Source: Clostridia bacterium (GTDB lineage: Bacteria > Bacillota > Clostridia > Oscillospirales > Acutalibacteraceae). Taken from it: DNA of 32,059 nucleotides. The notes beneath the pieces are model-generated. The model searched no databases. It was not told the origin of the DNA and saw only the letters and a program-made list of their open reading frames with translations. Shown in pieces: positions 21,195 to 30,316 of the stretch. The stretch is from the NCBI GenBank assembly GCA_017430145.1, contig JAFRNP010000114.1:1-32059 (forward strand). Reading direction: 5' to 3'. Position 1 is the first letter of the stretch; each line of letters begins with the position of its first letter. The position numbers were made by a program, and so were the translations under genes.

Positions 21195-23022
21195 CGCAGT
21201 GCCCTCCGTTCAGCTTATTGGCGCCGCAGCCCGCGCACCCCTGCTTGCAGTTGGGCGTGGTTTCGGCGCGCATCGCCTTTTGGGCCTCACGTTCCAGATA
21301 CCGCCGGGAGACGCCGTAGTTCAGATGGTCCCAGGGCAGGACCTCGCTGAACGCCCGCCGACGGTTGGCGTAGAACGCCGGGTCCAGCCCCGCGTCGGCA
21401 AAGCAGCGCATCCAGACGTCGTACTTAAAAAAGTCGCCCCAGCTGTCAAAGGTACAGCCCTGTTTCCAGGCGCGGTAGATGACGTCGGCAAGCCGGCGGT
21501 CGCCCCGGGCAAACACGCCCTCAAGACAGCTGGTCTCGATATCGTGGAAGCTGACGCTGATCTTGCGGGAGGGCAGCGTCTCTTTGAGATGCTGCTGCTT
21601 TTCCTGCAATTCTTCCGCCGTCGCCTGCGGCTCCCACTGGAAAGGCGTAAAGGGCTTCGGCACAAAGGACGACGCGCTGATGCTCACCTGTACGCCGCGT
21701 CCGGCGGGACGGTCGGGATTGGTATAGAAAGCGTCGACGACTTTTTTGGCAAGCAGCCCGATGCCTTCCACGTCTTCGTCGGTCTCTGTGGGCAGCCCCA
21801 GCATAAAGTAGAGCTTCACGGCACAATACCCGCCTGAGAACGCGATATTGGCGGTTTTGAGCATCTCTTCTTCCGTCACATTTTTGTTGATCACGTCCCT
21901 GAGACGCTGGGTCCCCGCCTCCGGCGCAAAGGTCAGCCCCGAACGGCGGACCTTTTTGAGCTTCTGCAAAAGCTCGTCGGAAAAATTGTCCACCCTGAGG
22001 CTCGGCAGCGCCACGTTGATCTTTTCCTGCGGGGTCCAGTCCAGCAGCAGGTTCAAAAGCTCTTCGATCCGGGAATAATCGGAGCTTGAAAGAGAGCAAA
22101 GGGAGATCTCGTCATACCCCGTGTTGCGGCAGAGGACCTTGCACTGTTCGTTGATCGTCTCGGGGGATTTTTCACGGATCGGGCGGTTTAAAAAGCAAGC
22201 CTGACAGAACCGGCAGCCGCGGATGCAGCCCCGGAAGATCTCATGCGTCACCCGGTCGTGCACCACGTCGATAAAAGGGACGACGAAGGATTCGGGATAG
22301 GCGACCTTGTCCAGATCCCGCACGACGCGCTTTGTAACGGTCTCCGGCGCGCCGCCGGCAGGCGTGACCGCCCCGACGGTCCCGTCCGCATGGTAGGAGA
22401 CGTTATAGAGAGAAGGGACGTAAACGCCCGGGATCTTTGCGGCGTCAGCCAGAAACGCCTGTTTGTCGGAACCGCGCTTTTTATGTTCCAGATACAGGTC
22501 CATCAGCTCGTTGTTGACCTCTTCCCCGTCGCCGAGGCTGAACAGATCGAAAAACGGCGCGATGGGCTCGGGATTGCACACACAGGGCCCGCCCCCCATC
22601 ACGATCGGCGAAAGCGCCGTGCGGTCCTTTGCAAAAACAGGAAGCCCCGCCAGATCCAGCATGTTCAGCACGTTTGTATAACAGAGCTCATACTGCAGCG
22701 TAAAACCGATCATATCAAAATCACGGATCGGGTCGCCGCTTTCAAGCCCGTACAGCAAGATGCCGTTTTGCCGCATCTGTTCCTCCATATCGGGCCAGGG
22801 GGCAAACACGCGCTCGCACCAGGTATCCTCCCGGCTGTTTGCGATCGCATACAGGATCTTGATACCGAGATGCGACATGCCGATCTCATAGGAATCGGGA
22901 AAACAGAACGCATAACGCAGGCCGATCTTTTCCTTATCCTTGACGACGCTGTTCAGCTCCCCGCCGATATACCGTGCGGGCTTCTGCACACGCGGCAGGA
23001 TCCTCTCCAGTTTTTTATCCAT
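21187..23022 (-). CDS. TIGR03960-family radical SAM protein
   Basis: A 611-residue radical SAM enzyme. The N-terminal region (~20-200) has a B12-binding-like Rossmann layout (IGLRYAFCFPDSYEIGMSHL, GGGPCVCNPEPIAPFFD, LGDGEEVNNELMDLY). The radical SAM core follows with the iron-sulphur motif C266-x3-C270-x2-C273 in RGCIRGCRFCQAC, and then TFAPEAGTQRLRDVINK. The C-terminus is Cys-rich (CKQGCAGCGANK), possibly a second cluster. It works with the DUF2344 protein encoded next; the reaction is not known. The ATG at 23022 (AAGGA plus 9 bases) fits the family start, and a longer frame starting at 23073 overlaps the promoter. Confidence 0.92.
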   Translation of the reverse strand: MDKKLERILPRVQKPARYIGGELNSVVKDKEKIGLRYAFCFPDSYEIGMSHLGIKILYAIANSREDTWCERVFAPWPDMEEQMRQNGILLYGLESGDPIRDFDMIGFTLQYELCYTNVLNMLDLAGLPVFAKDRTALSPIVMGGGPCVCNPEPIAPFFDLFSLGDGEEVNNELMDLYLEHKKRGSDKQAFLADAAKIPGVYVPSLYNVSYHADGTVGAVTPAGGAPETVTKRVVRDLDKVAYPESFVVPFIDVVHDRVTHEIFRGCIRGCRFCQACFLNRPIREKSPETINEQCKVLCRNTGYDEISLCSLSSSDYSRIEELLNLLLDWTPQEKINVALPSLRVDNFSDELLQKLKKVRRSGLTFAPEAGTQRLRDVINKNVTEEEMLKTANIAFSGGYCAVKLYFMLGLPTETDEDVEGIGLLAKKVVDAFYTNPDRPAGRGVQVSISASSFVPKPFTPFQWEPQATAEELQEKQQHLKETLPSRKISVSFHDIETSCLEGVFARGDRRLADVIYRAWKQGCTFDSWGDFFKYDVWMRCFADAGLDPAFYANRRRAFSEVLPWDHLNYGVSRRYLEREAQKAMRAETTPNCKQGCAGCGANKLNGGHCDV

Positions 23023-23044
23023 AGTCTCACATCCTTGCAAAAGT

Positions 23045-23073
23045 ATTCTATCATCTTTTGAAAGAATAATCAA
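23045..23073 (-). promoter_or_regulatory. sigma-A type promoter of the TIGR03960 operon
   Basis: On the minus strand TTGATT, a 17-base spacer and TAGAAT lie 23 bases upstream of the start codon. Confidence 0.75.
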
Positions 23074-23238
23074 GCGGCAATCGCACAGCGCTTTGCCAAA
23101 ATCGCGGTGCCGGCGCGCCGTTTCATCCGCCCTCGGGAAATACAGCGGAACGGGAACCGAAAAAAATGAAAAAACGTCTTTCTTTTTACGAAAGAAAATG
23201 GTATGATGCTGTTAGTTTATCGCAAAGGAGAACTGAAC

Positions 23239-24162
23239 ATGGGTAAAATGCGCCCCCTTGCCCCCGACGTACGCCTCACCATTGCGGCGGTCAGCGACAC
23301 ACATCTGGATATCAAACACCCGGCGCCGATCGTGCCCCAGTGGCTGATGTACCGCGCTGTCAGCGACGCGGCAAAAAGCGCCCGGCAGCCGGACGCTTTC
23401 GTGATCCCGGGAGATATCGTCTCCGAGGGAGAGACCGTCAACTGGGAGATGGCGGTAAAGACGTTCAAAAAAGCCGGAAAGCCCGCCCCCGTTACGGTTC
23501 TGCAGATCGGGAACCACGACACCTGGTCCGAAGACGGCACCGAGGCGGCGGTACAGCGCTACTTTGACTACACGGAAAAGATCACGGGCGAAAGGTATGC
23601 GCACACCTATTTTACGAAGATCGTAAACGGGTACCATCTGATTTTCCTGAGCAACGAACACGAGGGAGAACCAGGCGCCCTGATCACCGACGAGCAGATG
23701 GCGTGGTTCCGGGAGGCGCTTTCCGAAGCCGCCGGAAGCGGGAAACCGGTTTTTGTGTTCTGCCACCATCCGCTCAACGGCACCCACGGGCTGCCCATGA
23801 CCGCCTCAGCCGACGGAAAACCGGACGACGACCCCATGGAGGGCGGCATCGGCAGGCGCTCCGAAGAGGTCGCCGCGCTGCTCAGAGAGGTCCCGAACGT
23901 CTGGTATATCACCGGCCACTCCCACATGGGGTTTTCCGGCGCCGCATACAAAAAGGCGCACGGCTACGCCTCCTTTGAAGAGGCACACGGCGTGCACCTT
24001 GTCAACCTGCCGAGCCTTGCCTGCGGCAACCACCACGGCGAATGCAAAAAGCTCGGCTGCGGGCTGATGATCGAAGTCTACGACGACCGCGTTGTGATCC
24101 GGGGCAGGGAGTATAAGGCGAGACGGTGGCTGAAAGATATCCGGGAAGAATACCGTTTATAA
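23239..24162 (+). CDS. calcineurin-like metallophosphoesterase
   Basis: A 307-residue phosphoesterase with the full dinuclear metal set: D20 and H22 in VSDTHLD, D59 in PGDIVSEGE, N92-H93 in GNHDTW, H176-H177 in FCHHPLNG and TGHSH (225-229). There is no signal peptide, so it is cytosolic; the substrate cannot be read from sequence. The start at 23239 was chosen because AAGGAG lies 8 bases upstream; an in-frame ATG at 23203 has none. A TATGAT at about 23200-23205 could be a -10 box, but its -35 is poor. It converges with the methionine sulfoxide reductase gene, 20 bases apart. Confidence 0.92.
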   Translation: MGKMRPLAPDVRLTIAAVSDTHLDIKHPAPIVPQWLMYRAVSDAAKSARQPDAFVIPGDIVSEGETVNWEMAVKTFKKAGKPAPVTVLQIGNHDTWSEDGTEAAVQRYFDYTEKITGERYAHTYFTKIVNGYHLIFLSNEHEGEPGALITDEQMAWFREALSEAAGSGKPVFVFCHHPLNGTHGLPMTASADGKPDDDPMEGGIGRRSEEVAALLREVPNVWYITGHSHMGFSGAAYKKAHGYASFEEAHGVHLVNLPSLACGNHHGECKKLGCGLMIEVYDDRVVIRGREYKARRWLKDIREEYRL

Positions 24163-24181
24163 AAGATACAAAGTTGAAAAA

Positions 24182-24655
24182 TTACTTTTTTACTTTAATA
24201 CTTTTATCCTTCTCCACCGCCGCACACAGGATCCGGGCAAATGCTTCCAGCTTTTCCCGGTCGAATTCGGTGAAGCGGCCAATCAAGGGGCTGTCGATAT
24301 CCAGAACACCGTACAGCGCGCCGTTCACGAACAGCGGGACCACGATCTCCGAATTGGAAGCACAGTCGCAGGCGATGTGCCCCGGGAACGCGTGCACGTC
24401 TGTGACCGTCACCGTGCGCCCTTCGGCGGCGGCGGTCCCGCACACGCCTTTGCCGAGCGGGATCTCCACACAGGCGGGTTTTCCCATGAAGGGGCCCAGC
24501 GTCAGCTTTTTGCCCTGCAGCAGATAGAACCCCGCCCAGTTGATACCCGGCAGCGTCTGGTACAAAAGAGACGCAGCGTTCGCAAGGTTCGCGATCGGGT
24601 ACGGCACGTTTTCGGTCAGCGCCGCAAGCTGTTCGTTCATCAGGTCGTAATCCAT
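24182..24655 (-). CDS. msrC: free methionine-(R)-sulfoxide reductase (GAF domain)
   Basis: A 157-residue single GAF-domain enzyme that reduces free methionine-(R)-sulfoxide, repairing oxidative damage. The three family cysteines are present with the expected spacing: C62 (PACVEI), C72 (GKGVCGTA) and C96 (HIACDCASNSEIVVP), matching the 10 and 24 residue gaps of known fRMsr proteins. The typical N-terminus (NLANAASLLYQTLPGINW, AGFYLL) and LDIDSP are also there. SD AGGAGA precedes the ATG. No clear promoter of its own was found; the upstream radical SAM gene is separated by a terminator. Confidence 0.93.
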   Translation of the reverse strand: MDYDLMNEQLAALTENVPYPIANLANAASLLYQTLPGINWAGFYLLQGKKLTLGPFMGKPACVEIPLGKGVCGTAAAEGRTVTVTDVHAFPGHIACDCASNSEIVVPLFVNGALYGVLDIDSPLIGRFTEFDREKLEAFARILCAAVEKDKSIKVKK

Positions 24656-24687
24656 TTTTTTCTTCTCCTGTTATCCGGAATAAAACA

Positions 24688-24724
24688 GACCCCGCAAAGG
24701 CGGATCTGCGCCGCTGCAGGGGTC
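24688..24724 (-). terminator. intrinsic terminator after the SPASM radical SAM gene
   Basis: On the minus strand GACCCC ... GGGGTC (extended by weaker inner pairs such as GCGGC/GCC) is followed by TGTTTTATT. Confidence 0.6.
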
Positions 24725-24764
24725 GTTATTTTATCTGGCACCGCGCCGAAAATCGGGCGTCTGC

Positions 24765-26180
24765 TTATTGCCGGAGCCCCTTTTCGCCGTCGCGGTAGTA
24801 ACTGGTATAGGTTTTCGGGTGTTTGGTGGTGCGCCAGATCTCATCGGCGACGCCCGCCCATTCGTAGGCGAAATCATCGCAGCGCCCGCACAGCGTATCC
24901 ACGTCCTCGGCGGTGATGAGATTGGTGGACTTTGCGCCGGTCTCATGCACCATTTTGCGCAGCGCGTCCGGGTTTTCCAGCATGGGGCAGGGGCGCAGAT
25001 GGTTATCGTTGAAGGGCTGGCCGCGGTGGTATGCCATAAACAGCGGGTTCTGCAGCGCCTGCAGGAGCGTGTGCGTGCGGATATTGGCGTCCGAATAATG
25101 GATGAACACGCAGGGCTCGATATCGCCCGCGGAATTGATATGGAAATAGTTGCGCCCGCCGGCGATGCAGCCGCCCACATATTCGCCGTCATCCTGGAAG
25201 TCGATGACCATAATGGGTTTGCCGGTGGCGGAATTGCGCATCTTCCGCAGCCAGAAATACATGGCCTTCCGCTGGGCAGGCGTCGGGATCAGCGCCTTGT
25301 CCGCCGTATGGCCGACCGGCATGTAGTTGAAATACCATGCGTATTTGACGCCGGCGTCGATCATAGCGTCAAGAAATGCGTCGGAAGTCACATAACTGAA
25401 GTTTTTGGAGGTATAGCACACTGAGATCCCGTACAGGCACTTATGTTTTTTCAGCAGTCCCAGCGCCCGCATGGTATCCCGATAAGCGCCGGCGCCGCGC
25501 CGGAAATCGTTGCTCTCCTCGGTCCCTTCTATACTCAGCGCAAAGGCAAGGTTGCCGACCTTTTTGACCTCCTCACAAAAAGCGTCGTCGATCAGCGTAC
25601 CGTTGGTATAGGACATAAAAGCGCAGTCCGGATGCGCCGCGCACAGCAGGAGGATATCGTTTTTGCGGATCAGCGGCTCGCCGCCGGTGAGCATATAAAA
25701 GTGCGTGCCCAGCGCCTTGCCCTGCGTGACGATGGAGTCCATTTCATCGTAGCTCAGGCTCTGCCGGTGGCCGTACTCCGCTGCCCAGCAGCCCTTGCAT
25801 TTCAGGTTGCAGGCGCTGGTGGGATCGAACAGGATGATCCAGGGGATATTGCACTTATACTTTTCACGGTTTGCGCGGACCTGCTTTGTACCGAAATAGC
25901 CGCCCTCGATCCCCAGGGTGATCAGGAAATGATGCACGATATCCCGATCGATGTCGCGCAGGATCCCCTTGCCGAGCTGCGTATAGATATTGGAGGGATC
26001 CATTGCAGCCTTTTTCATCTTCTCAATGTTTTCAATGGGATACAGCCCGTTGCCGATGATTTTCTCTGCGTAATCCAGAATCTTCACAAAATTCTTTTCG
26101 GGATCCTTATCCGCATATTTCAGAATCCGATCCAATGCGATCGACGCAGCTTTTACGACCGCTTTCTGTTTGAGCGCCAT
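24765..26180 (-). CDS. radical SAM/SPASM-type protein
   Basis: A 471-residue protein. An N-terminal helical region (~1-108) precedes the radical SAM core, with the cluster motif C124-x3-C128-x2-C131 (SACNLKCKGCW) and the SAM-binding LTGGEPL. The C-terminal part (~330-450) has further cysteines (GGCIAGG ... GDIEPCVFIHYSD ... RPCPML ... CGRCDDF), as in SPASM/twitch domains that hold extra [4Fe-4S] clusters. Such enzymes modify peptides or other substrates; none is encoded nearby, so the function is open. It is a single-gene unit with a promoter at 26227-26255, SD AAAGGA and a terminator downstream. Confidence 0.88.
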   Translation of the reverse strand: MALKQKAVVKAASIALDRILKYADKDPEKNFVKILDYAEKIIGNGLYPIENIEKMKKAAMDPSNIYTQLGKGILRDIDRDIVHHFLITLGIEGGYFGTKQVRANREKYKCNIPWIILFDPTSACNLKCKGCWAAEYGHRQSLSYDEMDSIVTQGKALGTHFYMLTGGEPLIRKNDILLLCAAHPDCAFMSYTNGTLIDDAFCEEVKKVGNLAFALSIEGTEESNDFRRGAGAYRDTMRALGLLKKHKCLYGISVCYTSKNFSYVTSDAFLDAMIDAGVKYAWYFNYMPVGHTADKALIPTPAQRKAMYFWLRKMRNSATGKPIMVIDFQDDGEYVGGCIAGGRNYFHINSAGDIEPCVFIHYSDANIRTHTLLQALQNPLFMAYHRGQPFNDNHLRPCPMLENPDALRKMVHETGAKSTNLITAEDVDTLCGRCDDFAYEWAGVADEIWRTTKHPKTYTSYYRDGEKGLRQ

Positions 26181-26226
26181 AGCACGAATCCTTTCCGCCC
26201 CAACGGCAATATCACTCTATTATGAT

Positions 26227-26255
26227 ATGATACCACGATTTCTTAAAAATGTAAA
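26227..26255 (-). promoter_or_regulatory. sigma-A type promoter of the radical SAM gene
   Basis: On the minus strand TTTACA, a 17-base spacer and TATCAT lie 46 bases before the start codon. Confidence 0.7.
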
Positions 26256-26333
26256 TATCTTTTTCTCTGTTTATGTTCGTGAAAAATTTTATCATCCATG
26301 TAAAAAAAAGAAAAGAGAATGTAAAAAATAGAC

Positions 26334-26362
26334 TTGTTTCTGTAACTTTTGTGTGGTACTAT
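26334..26362 (+). promoter_or_regulatory. probable promoter of the GDPD-like gene
   Basis: TTGTTT, a 17-base spacer and TACTAT. The leader to the proposed ATG is about 100 bases. Confidence 0.5.
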
Positions 26363-26465
26363 AAATGAGTATTCATCTGCCTGTTTTTACGCAAAAAATG
26401 CGTATATATTCTTAATGAAGGGACAACCGGACCGCCGGCATTTCGGACCGGCGGCGACAACAGCC

Positions 26466-27749
26466 ATGAAAAAACGCTTAATGATGATCACGCTTCTGCT
26501 GGCGGCGCTTTTGCTGCCGCTGTTTGCAGCCGGCGCCGACGCGGCGGGAACCGAAGAAGGAAGAAGGAGCGCAAAGGAAACGATCTCCCTTTTGCGGGAC
26601 CCGGCAGGACCTGTCCTCGGCGCAGCGTTGTGCGGGCTGCCCGCAGACTACCCCGAAAACGCGTTGGAGGGGATCCTTGCCGCAGGCGGGACGGGGATCG
26701 ACCTGGTCCTTGCCGACGTGAGCTCAACGGCCGACGGCGGTTTCGTTTTAATGAAAACCGACGCGCCCGGGCGCATGCTTGCCGACGCGGCCCCCGCAAA
26801 ACCGCTGGTCTCCGACTATACGACCGCCGAGCTGACCGCAGTGTACCTGCTTGAGGGGTACGGCGGAAAAGGAAACGACAAAAGCGAATACCGCCCGGCG
26901 ACCCTTGAGGCCGCTCTCAAAGCCGTAAAGGAGAAGGACCTGCCGCTGATCTTACGGTGCGACGCCGCCGACGCGAAGGGGATCGCGGACATGATCAAGG
27001 CAAACGGCGCGGCGGATATCTGCGCATTGCTGGTCACCGGAAACAAAAAGGCCGCCAAACACGCGCTGACTTCTTCGGACACCGGGGGCGTGTGTACGCT
27101 GGGAGAGCTGCGCAGCAATATCTTTTTTGAAGTCACCTCCCGCATCAAAACTCTGACGGAAGCCGGCGCGGCGGGGCTGGTGCTAAAGACGACCAACCGT
27201 TACGGCGTCAATTTCCATCAGACGGTCCTTCGCCGTTTTACGGGCATGCGCGCCGCCATAGACCTCGGCGACGCCGAGACAGCCGGCGCAAGGGCGGACT
27301 GCGAAACATGGTGGGACGACCTGATCGCACGCGGGTACTCTCTGATCTTCACGGAAGAACCCGCCGCATTCGCCGATTATCTCGCACGCTGCAGGGAAAA
27401 CCGCGCAGCGCTGCAGGAGGCGTACGACCGTTACGTTACGAACGCCGCCGTGCCCGCCTTCAAACAAAACCTGCTAAACGATTACAAAAAGGCGTATACG
27501 GACGCCGTCCATACGGCGGAGCGTCTGCTGAATGACCCGCAGGCGGCAAACGCGGAGCTGACCGACGCGGTGACCGCCCTGCACACGGCGTATAAAAATA
27601 TCGCGCTGCACTATGACGAGCTGGAAAAAGGCACCGCCGGCGTCACGGTCACGCCGGTACGCATCTTTTTGTGCGTCGCCGCCGCTGCCGCCGTATTTTG
27701 GGTCGAACGCTATTTTTATAAAAAAAGAAAGCCTGTCAGGCCGTTCTGA
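26466..27749 (+). CDS. degenerate GDPD-like membrane protein
   Basis: A 427-residue exported protein. It has a signal peptide (~1-27), then a region that aligns with glycerophosphodiester phosphodiesterases: DYPENALEGILAAGGTGIDL matches the family's 'PENT...A...G.d.iE', VSSTADGGFVLM matches 'TkDG..V..H'. The catalytic residues are lost: the HRG His is replaced (AALCG), the second His is Lys (LMKTD) and the metal Glu is Leu. A FIVAR-like helical segment (~340-385, YTDAVHTAERLLND ... ALHTAYKN) and a C-terminal membrane span (~402-417) with a KKRK end follow. It is probably a non-catalytic surface protein. No strong SD is visible before the ATG at 26466; an upstream in-frame ATG (26415) is possible. 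Confidence 0.7.
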   Translation: MKKRLMMITLLLAALLLPLFAAGADAAGTEEGRRSAKETISLLRDPAGPVLGAALCGLPADYPENALEGILAAGGTGIDLVLADVSSTADGGFVLMKTDAPGRMLADAAPAKPLVSDYTTAELTAVYLLEGYGGKGNDKSEYRPATLEAALKAVKEKDLPLILRCDAADAKGIADMIKANGAADICALLVTGNKKAAKHALTSSDTGGVCTLGELRSNIFFEVTSRIKTLTEAGAAGLVLKTTNRYGVNFHQTVLRRFTGMRAAIDLGDAETAGARADCETWWDDLIARGYSLIFTEEPAAFADYLARCRENRAALQEAYDRYVTNAAVPAFKQNLLNDYKKAYTDAVHTAERLLNDPQAANAELTDAVTALHTAYKNIALHYDELEKGTAGVTVTPVRIFLCVAAAAAVFWVERYFYKKRKPVRPF

Positions 27750-27797
27750 CGCCGTAGAAAACGATAAAAACCGACCGCAGAAAGTGAGGTTTCCAAA

Positions 27798-28532
27798 ATG
27801 CTTCTAAAAATCCTGTACGGGATCGTGGCGCTTGCCGTGATCGTTTTGTCTCCCCTGTTCGTAAAGGCGCAGAGAAACGGCCCCACCTGGCGCTCGCTGA
27901 CGCTGAAAATGATCGCCGCCACCGGGTACATGGGCACCGGGCTCCTCGCCATGTGCATCAACAAAAACTTTTCGCAGTTTTCCTGGATCCTGTTCGGGGC
28001 GCTGATCATGAGCTGGATCGGCGACCTGTTCCTGCACCTGTGGCAGACGAAAGTCTTTCCCGCCATCGGCTTTCTGGGCTTTTTATCCGCGCATTTCTTC
28101 TTTATCGCGGCGTTTCTCACAAGCATCCGGAAAACGGATCCGGACCGGGGCTTTTTCTCCGTGCCGGAGGTCGCGGGCGTCGTTCTGTTCTGCGCGTTCT
28201 TCCTGATCTTCTCGCATCTAGTCGGGACTGAACTCAAGGGGCTTCTGAAGATCCCGATCGTCATCTACGGCGCGGTGATCACCACGATGTTCTGCAAAGC
28301 GACGGTGATGGGCGTCTCTTATGCAAAAACCGGCGCGCCCTATGGGGTCCTCGCCGCCGTCGTCGCGATCGCGGGCGCGGCGCTGTTCGTCTCGTCCGAC
28401 TTCACGATCGCCATGCTGATGTTCAACCCGAAGCACAAGAAAAATTACCCGCTGAAAATGTACAACATCGTCAGCTACTTTCTGGCGGAGCTGCTGCTGT
28501 CCTCCCTGCCGCTGTTTATCGGTTCGGATTGA
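27798..28532 (+). CDS. YhhN-family membrane protein (lysoplasmalogenase-like)
   Basis: A 244-residue polytopic membrane protein with about eight hydrophobic segments. YhhN/TMEM86 features are WIGDLFLHL in the third span region, FLGFLSAHFFFIAAF after it, and GAALFVSSDFTIAM near the C-terminus. Characterised relatives hydrolyse the vinyl-ether bond of lysoplasmalogens, which fits an anaerobic Clostridia host that makes plasmalogens; activity here is inferred. SD GTGAGG lies 8 bases before the ATG. It starts 48 bases after the GDPD-like gene, so the two may be cotranscribed, and ends at a strong terminator. Confidence 0.85.
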   Translation: MLLKILYGIVALAVIVLSPLFVKAQRNGPTWRSLTLKMIAATGYMGTGLLAMCINKNFSQFSWILFGALIMSWIGDLFLHLWQTKVFPAIGFLGFLSAHFFFIAAFLTSIRKTDPDRGFFSVPEVAGVVLFCAFFLIFSHLVGTELKGLLKIPIVIYGAVITTMFCKATVMGVSYAKTGAPYGVLAAVVAIAGAALFVSSDFTIAMLMFNPKHKKNYPLKMYNIVSYFLAELLLSSLPLFIGSD

Positions 28533-28554
28533 GGGATCTCAGATAAAAACAGAA

Positions 28555-28597
28555 TGCAGGATCAAAGATGGGAACATCCTGATCCTGCGTTTTTTTA
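28555..28597 (+). terminator. intrinsic terminator after the YhhN gene
   Basis: GCAGGATCA / TGATCCTGC (9 bp) with a 15-base loop is followed by GTTTTTTTA. It lies between convergent genes. Confidence 0.9.
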
Positions 28598-29791
28598 TCA
28601 TTGGGGCTCCAACCGTTTCAGGCGGCTGCAGAGGGCTTCGTAATAGGCGAAAAAGACCGCCGGGTCCTCGCCGATGCCGACCCAGGACATATGGTGTTTG
28701 TCCTCCACGGGCAGATTGTACCAGATCCCGGGGCGCAGCGCTTCATCCGCCGGATAGTCTTCAAACGGCTGGTCCAGCGGGGCGCTGAGGCCTCTGACGT
28801 TGACGATGCCGTCGCTGGGCAGCCAGCTTTCGTCAAACCCGAAGGGCAGAAGCTTTGCCGGGCGGTAGCGCCCCATCATAGTGCTCCAGACCTTTAAGAT
28901 CTTGCGCATATTGCGATTGGGCAGCTGGTTGCCGCGTTTGGTTTCGTGGGTGCGGCAGGCGCGGCAGGCGAAATAATAGGTTTCGGGGTCCAGCCGCATT
29001 TTGCTGTTCATGAGCGCCATGACCGGGAGCTGCATCTCGTGCCCGATATGGTCGACGCCGTTGCGGTTATAGTCGCGCACCCGCCGGAATTTCGCAGGCA
29101 GAGACAGCCGCTCCCCTTTTTTGGAAAAGGGATCCGACATGACGCCCCACTGGTCCGAGTCGAAATCATAGAGCCGCATCAGCGGCGTCTCCCCCGCCAG
29201 CGCGTTTGCGCCGTACACCGTGCCCGCGATCAGCCGCATACCCGTATTGCCCCAGAAATCGGCGAAGGTGGTGCCGTTGTTGACGCCCGAAAACGTGGTC
29301 ACGCTGAGTATCCGCCCGCCGTGCCCGCCGGCGAACAGAGGACTAAGGTCCCCTTCCGGGGTCGCGGCGCGTTCCGTTCCGTCCCCGTAAGCGGCAAGGG
29401 ACGAAAACAGCCTCGCAACCGCGCCGCCGAAGGAATGCGCCAGCAGATGGATCTTTTCATGTTTTCCGGGTTCTCCCCAGTCAGGCAGCAGCCCCGGATA
29501 GGTCCGCCCGAAACGGGCGTGGCCGTACCGCTTCGCATGGGCGGCACCGTAATCCACCGTGCCGCCGCAAAGGATCGCCCACAGCTCGCAGGCCCGGTCC
29601 CATGCGCCGGAGACGGGCCCGTTGGAGGGAGCGTACACCTCGCAGCCCGCCTCGCGCAGATGCGCGGCCAGGTCCCGGTCCGCGCCGCCGAAACCCCAGT
29701 AGTGATAGTTTTTTTCAAGGCCGCTGCCCTCGCCCCAGCCGAACAGGCCGTGGACGAAAACCAGCGGATAATACACACTTTCCATTGTCAT
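28598..29791 (-). CDS. family I.5-like lipase (alpha/beta hydrolase)
   Basis: A 397-residue hydrolase close in layout to the Geobacillus/Staphylococcus lipases: VFVHGLFGWG (oxyanion region), NYHYWGFG, GGTVDYGAAHAKRYGHARFG then RTYPGLLPDW, nucleophile Ser120 in LLAHSFGG, and a catalytic His in DKHHMSWVG near residue 371. The GHARFGRTYPGLLP block and the metal-site region are well kept. Classical members are secreted, but no signal peptide is seen here, so it is probably intracellular or released by another route. An ATG two codons in (29785) is an equally good start. It is the last gene of the CMD/SDR operon. Confidence 0.9.
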   Translation of the reverse strand: MTMESVYYPLVFVHGLFGWGEGSGLEKNYHYWGFGGADRDLAAHLREAGCEVYAPSNGPVSGAWDRACELWAILCGGTVDYGAAHAKRYGHARFGRTYPGLLPDWGEPGKHEKIHLLAHSFGGAVARLFSSLAAYGDGTERAATPEGDLSPLFAGGHGGRILSVTTFSGVNNGTTFADFWGNTGMRLIAGTVYGANALAGETPLMRLYDFDSDQWGVMSDPFSKKGERLSLPAKFRRVRDYNRNGVDHIGHEMQLPVMALMNSKMRLDPETYYFACRACRTHETKRGNQLPNRNMRKILKVWSTMMGRYRPAKLLPFGFDESWLPSDGIVNVRGLSAPLDQPFEDYPADEALRPGIWYNLPVEDKHHMSWVGIGEDPAVFFAYYEALCSRLKRLEPQ

Positions 29792-29818
29792 TCCGCAAAA
29801 AAACCGCGTTCGCTCCGA

Positions 29819-30310
29819 TCACTTTGTATCCGTTCCCGACGGATCGGACATGCGCGTCAGGCAGGCGGCCGCCAGCCTTTCCGCGGCGGCGGCAAACGCT
29901 GCGTCGTCCGCGGCTGCGTCCGCACAGAGACGGTCCAGCGCGTCGGCGAGGGCGAATTCGTTTTTGAAATACATTTGGTTTGCCCGGATCTGCGCCGCGG
30001 GCATTGCCGCCAACCTAAGCTTTGCCCTGCGCATCTGCGCCGAAAACGCTATGCAGAAATCCGCGCGGTTCAGCTTTCCCCGGAATAATCCCGTCAGAAG
30101 CGCCGGAACGAACCCGACGACGCTGCCGGAAAACGTCTCCGCCCCGGCAAGCGCCGATGTCAGCTTATCCGTCCTTTGCCTGCGGTACATGCCGAGCGCC
30201 CGCAGAAGGCTACGGTACAGCTCTCTTTTTTCATCTGAACCGGCGCGTTCCCTGCCGTCCGGGGCAAGCGGCGGCAGCAGTATATCCGGCCGGGCAGGCG
30301 TCTCTTCCAT
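29819..30310 (-). CDS. helical protein of unknown function
   Basis: A 163-residue, Ala/Arg-rich, mostly helical protein that I do not recognise. Visible parts are a Pro-rich N-terminus (~1-20), a helix (KRELYRSLLRALGMYRRQRT), a mildly hydrophobic stretch (SGSVVGFVPALLTGLF, ~62-77) and a long Ala-rich helix (ADDAAFAAAAERLAAACLTR). It starts 7 bases after the SDR stop and ends 28 bases before the lipase, within one operon, but its SD is weak. Base composition is similar to its neighbours. A long open frame on the opposite strand overlaps it and is a GC-driven shadow. Confidence 0.6.
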   Translation of the reverse strand: MEETPARPDILLPPLAPDGRERAGSDEKRELYRSLLRALGMYRRQRTDKLTSALAGAETFSGSVVGFVPALLTGLFRGKLNRADFCIAFSAQMRRAKLRLAAMPAAQIRANQMYFKNEFALADALDRLCADAAADDAAFAAAAERLAAACLTRMSDPSGTDTK

Positions 30311-30316
30311 GTGCGG

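Noticed and set aside
28946-30088. 380-codon open frame on the plus strand
   Set aside because: It lies opposite the lipase and its neighbour, which have clear family motifs. Its translation is Arg/Pro/Gly rich with no domain, so it is a GC-driven shadow.
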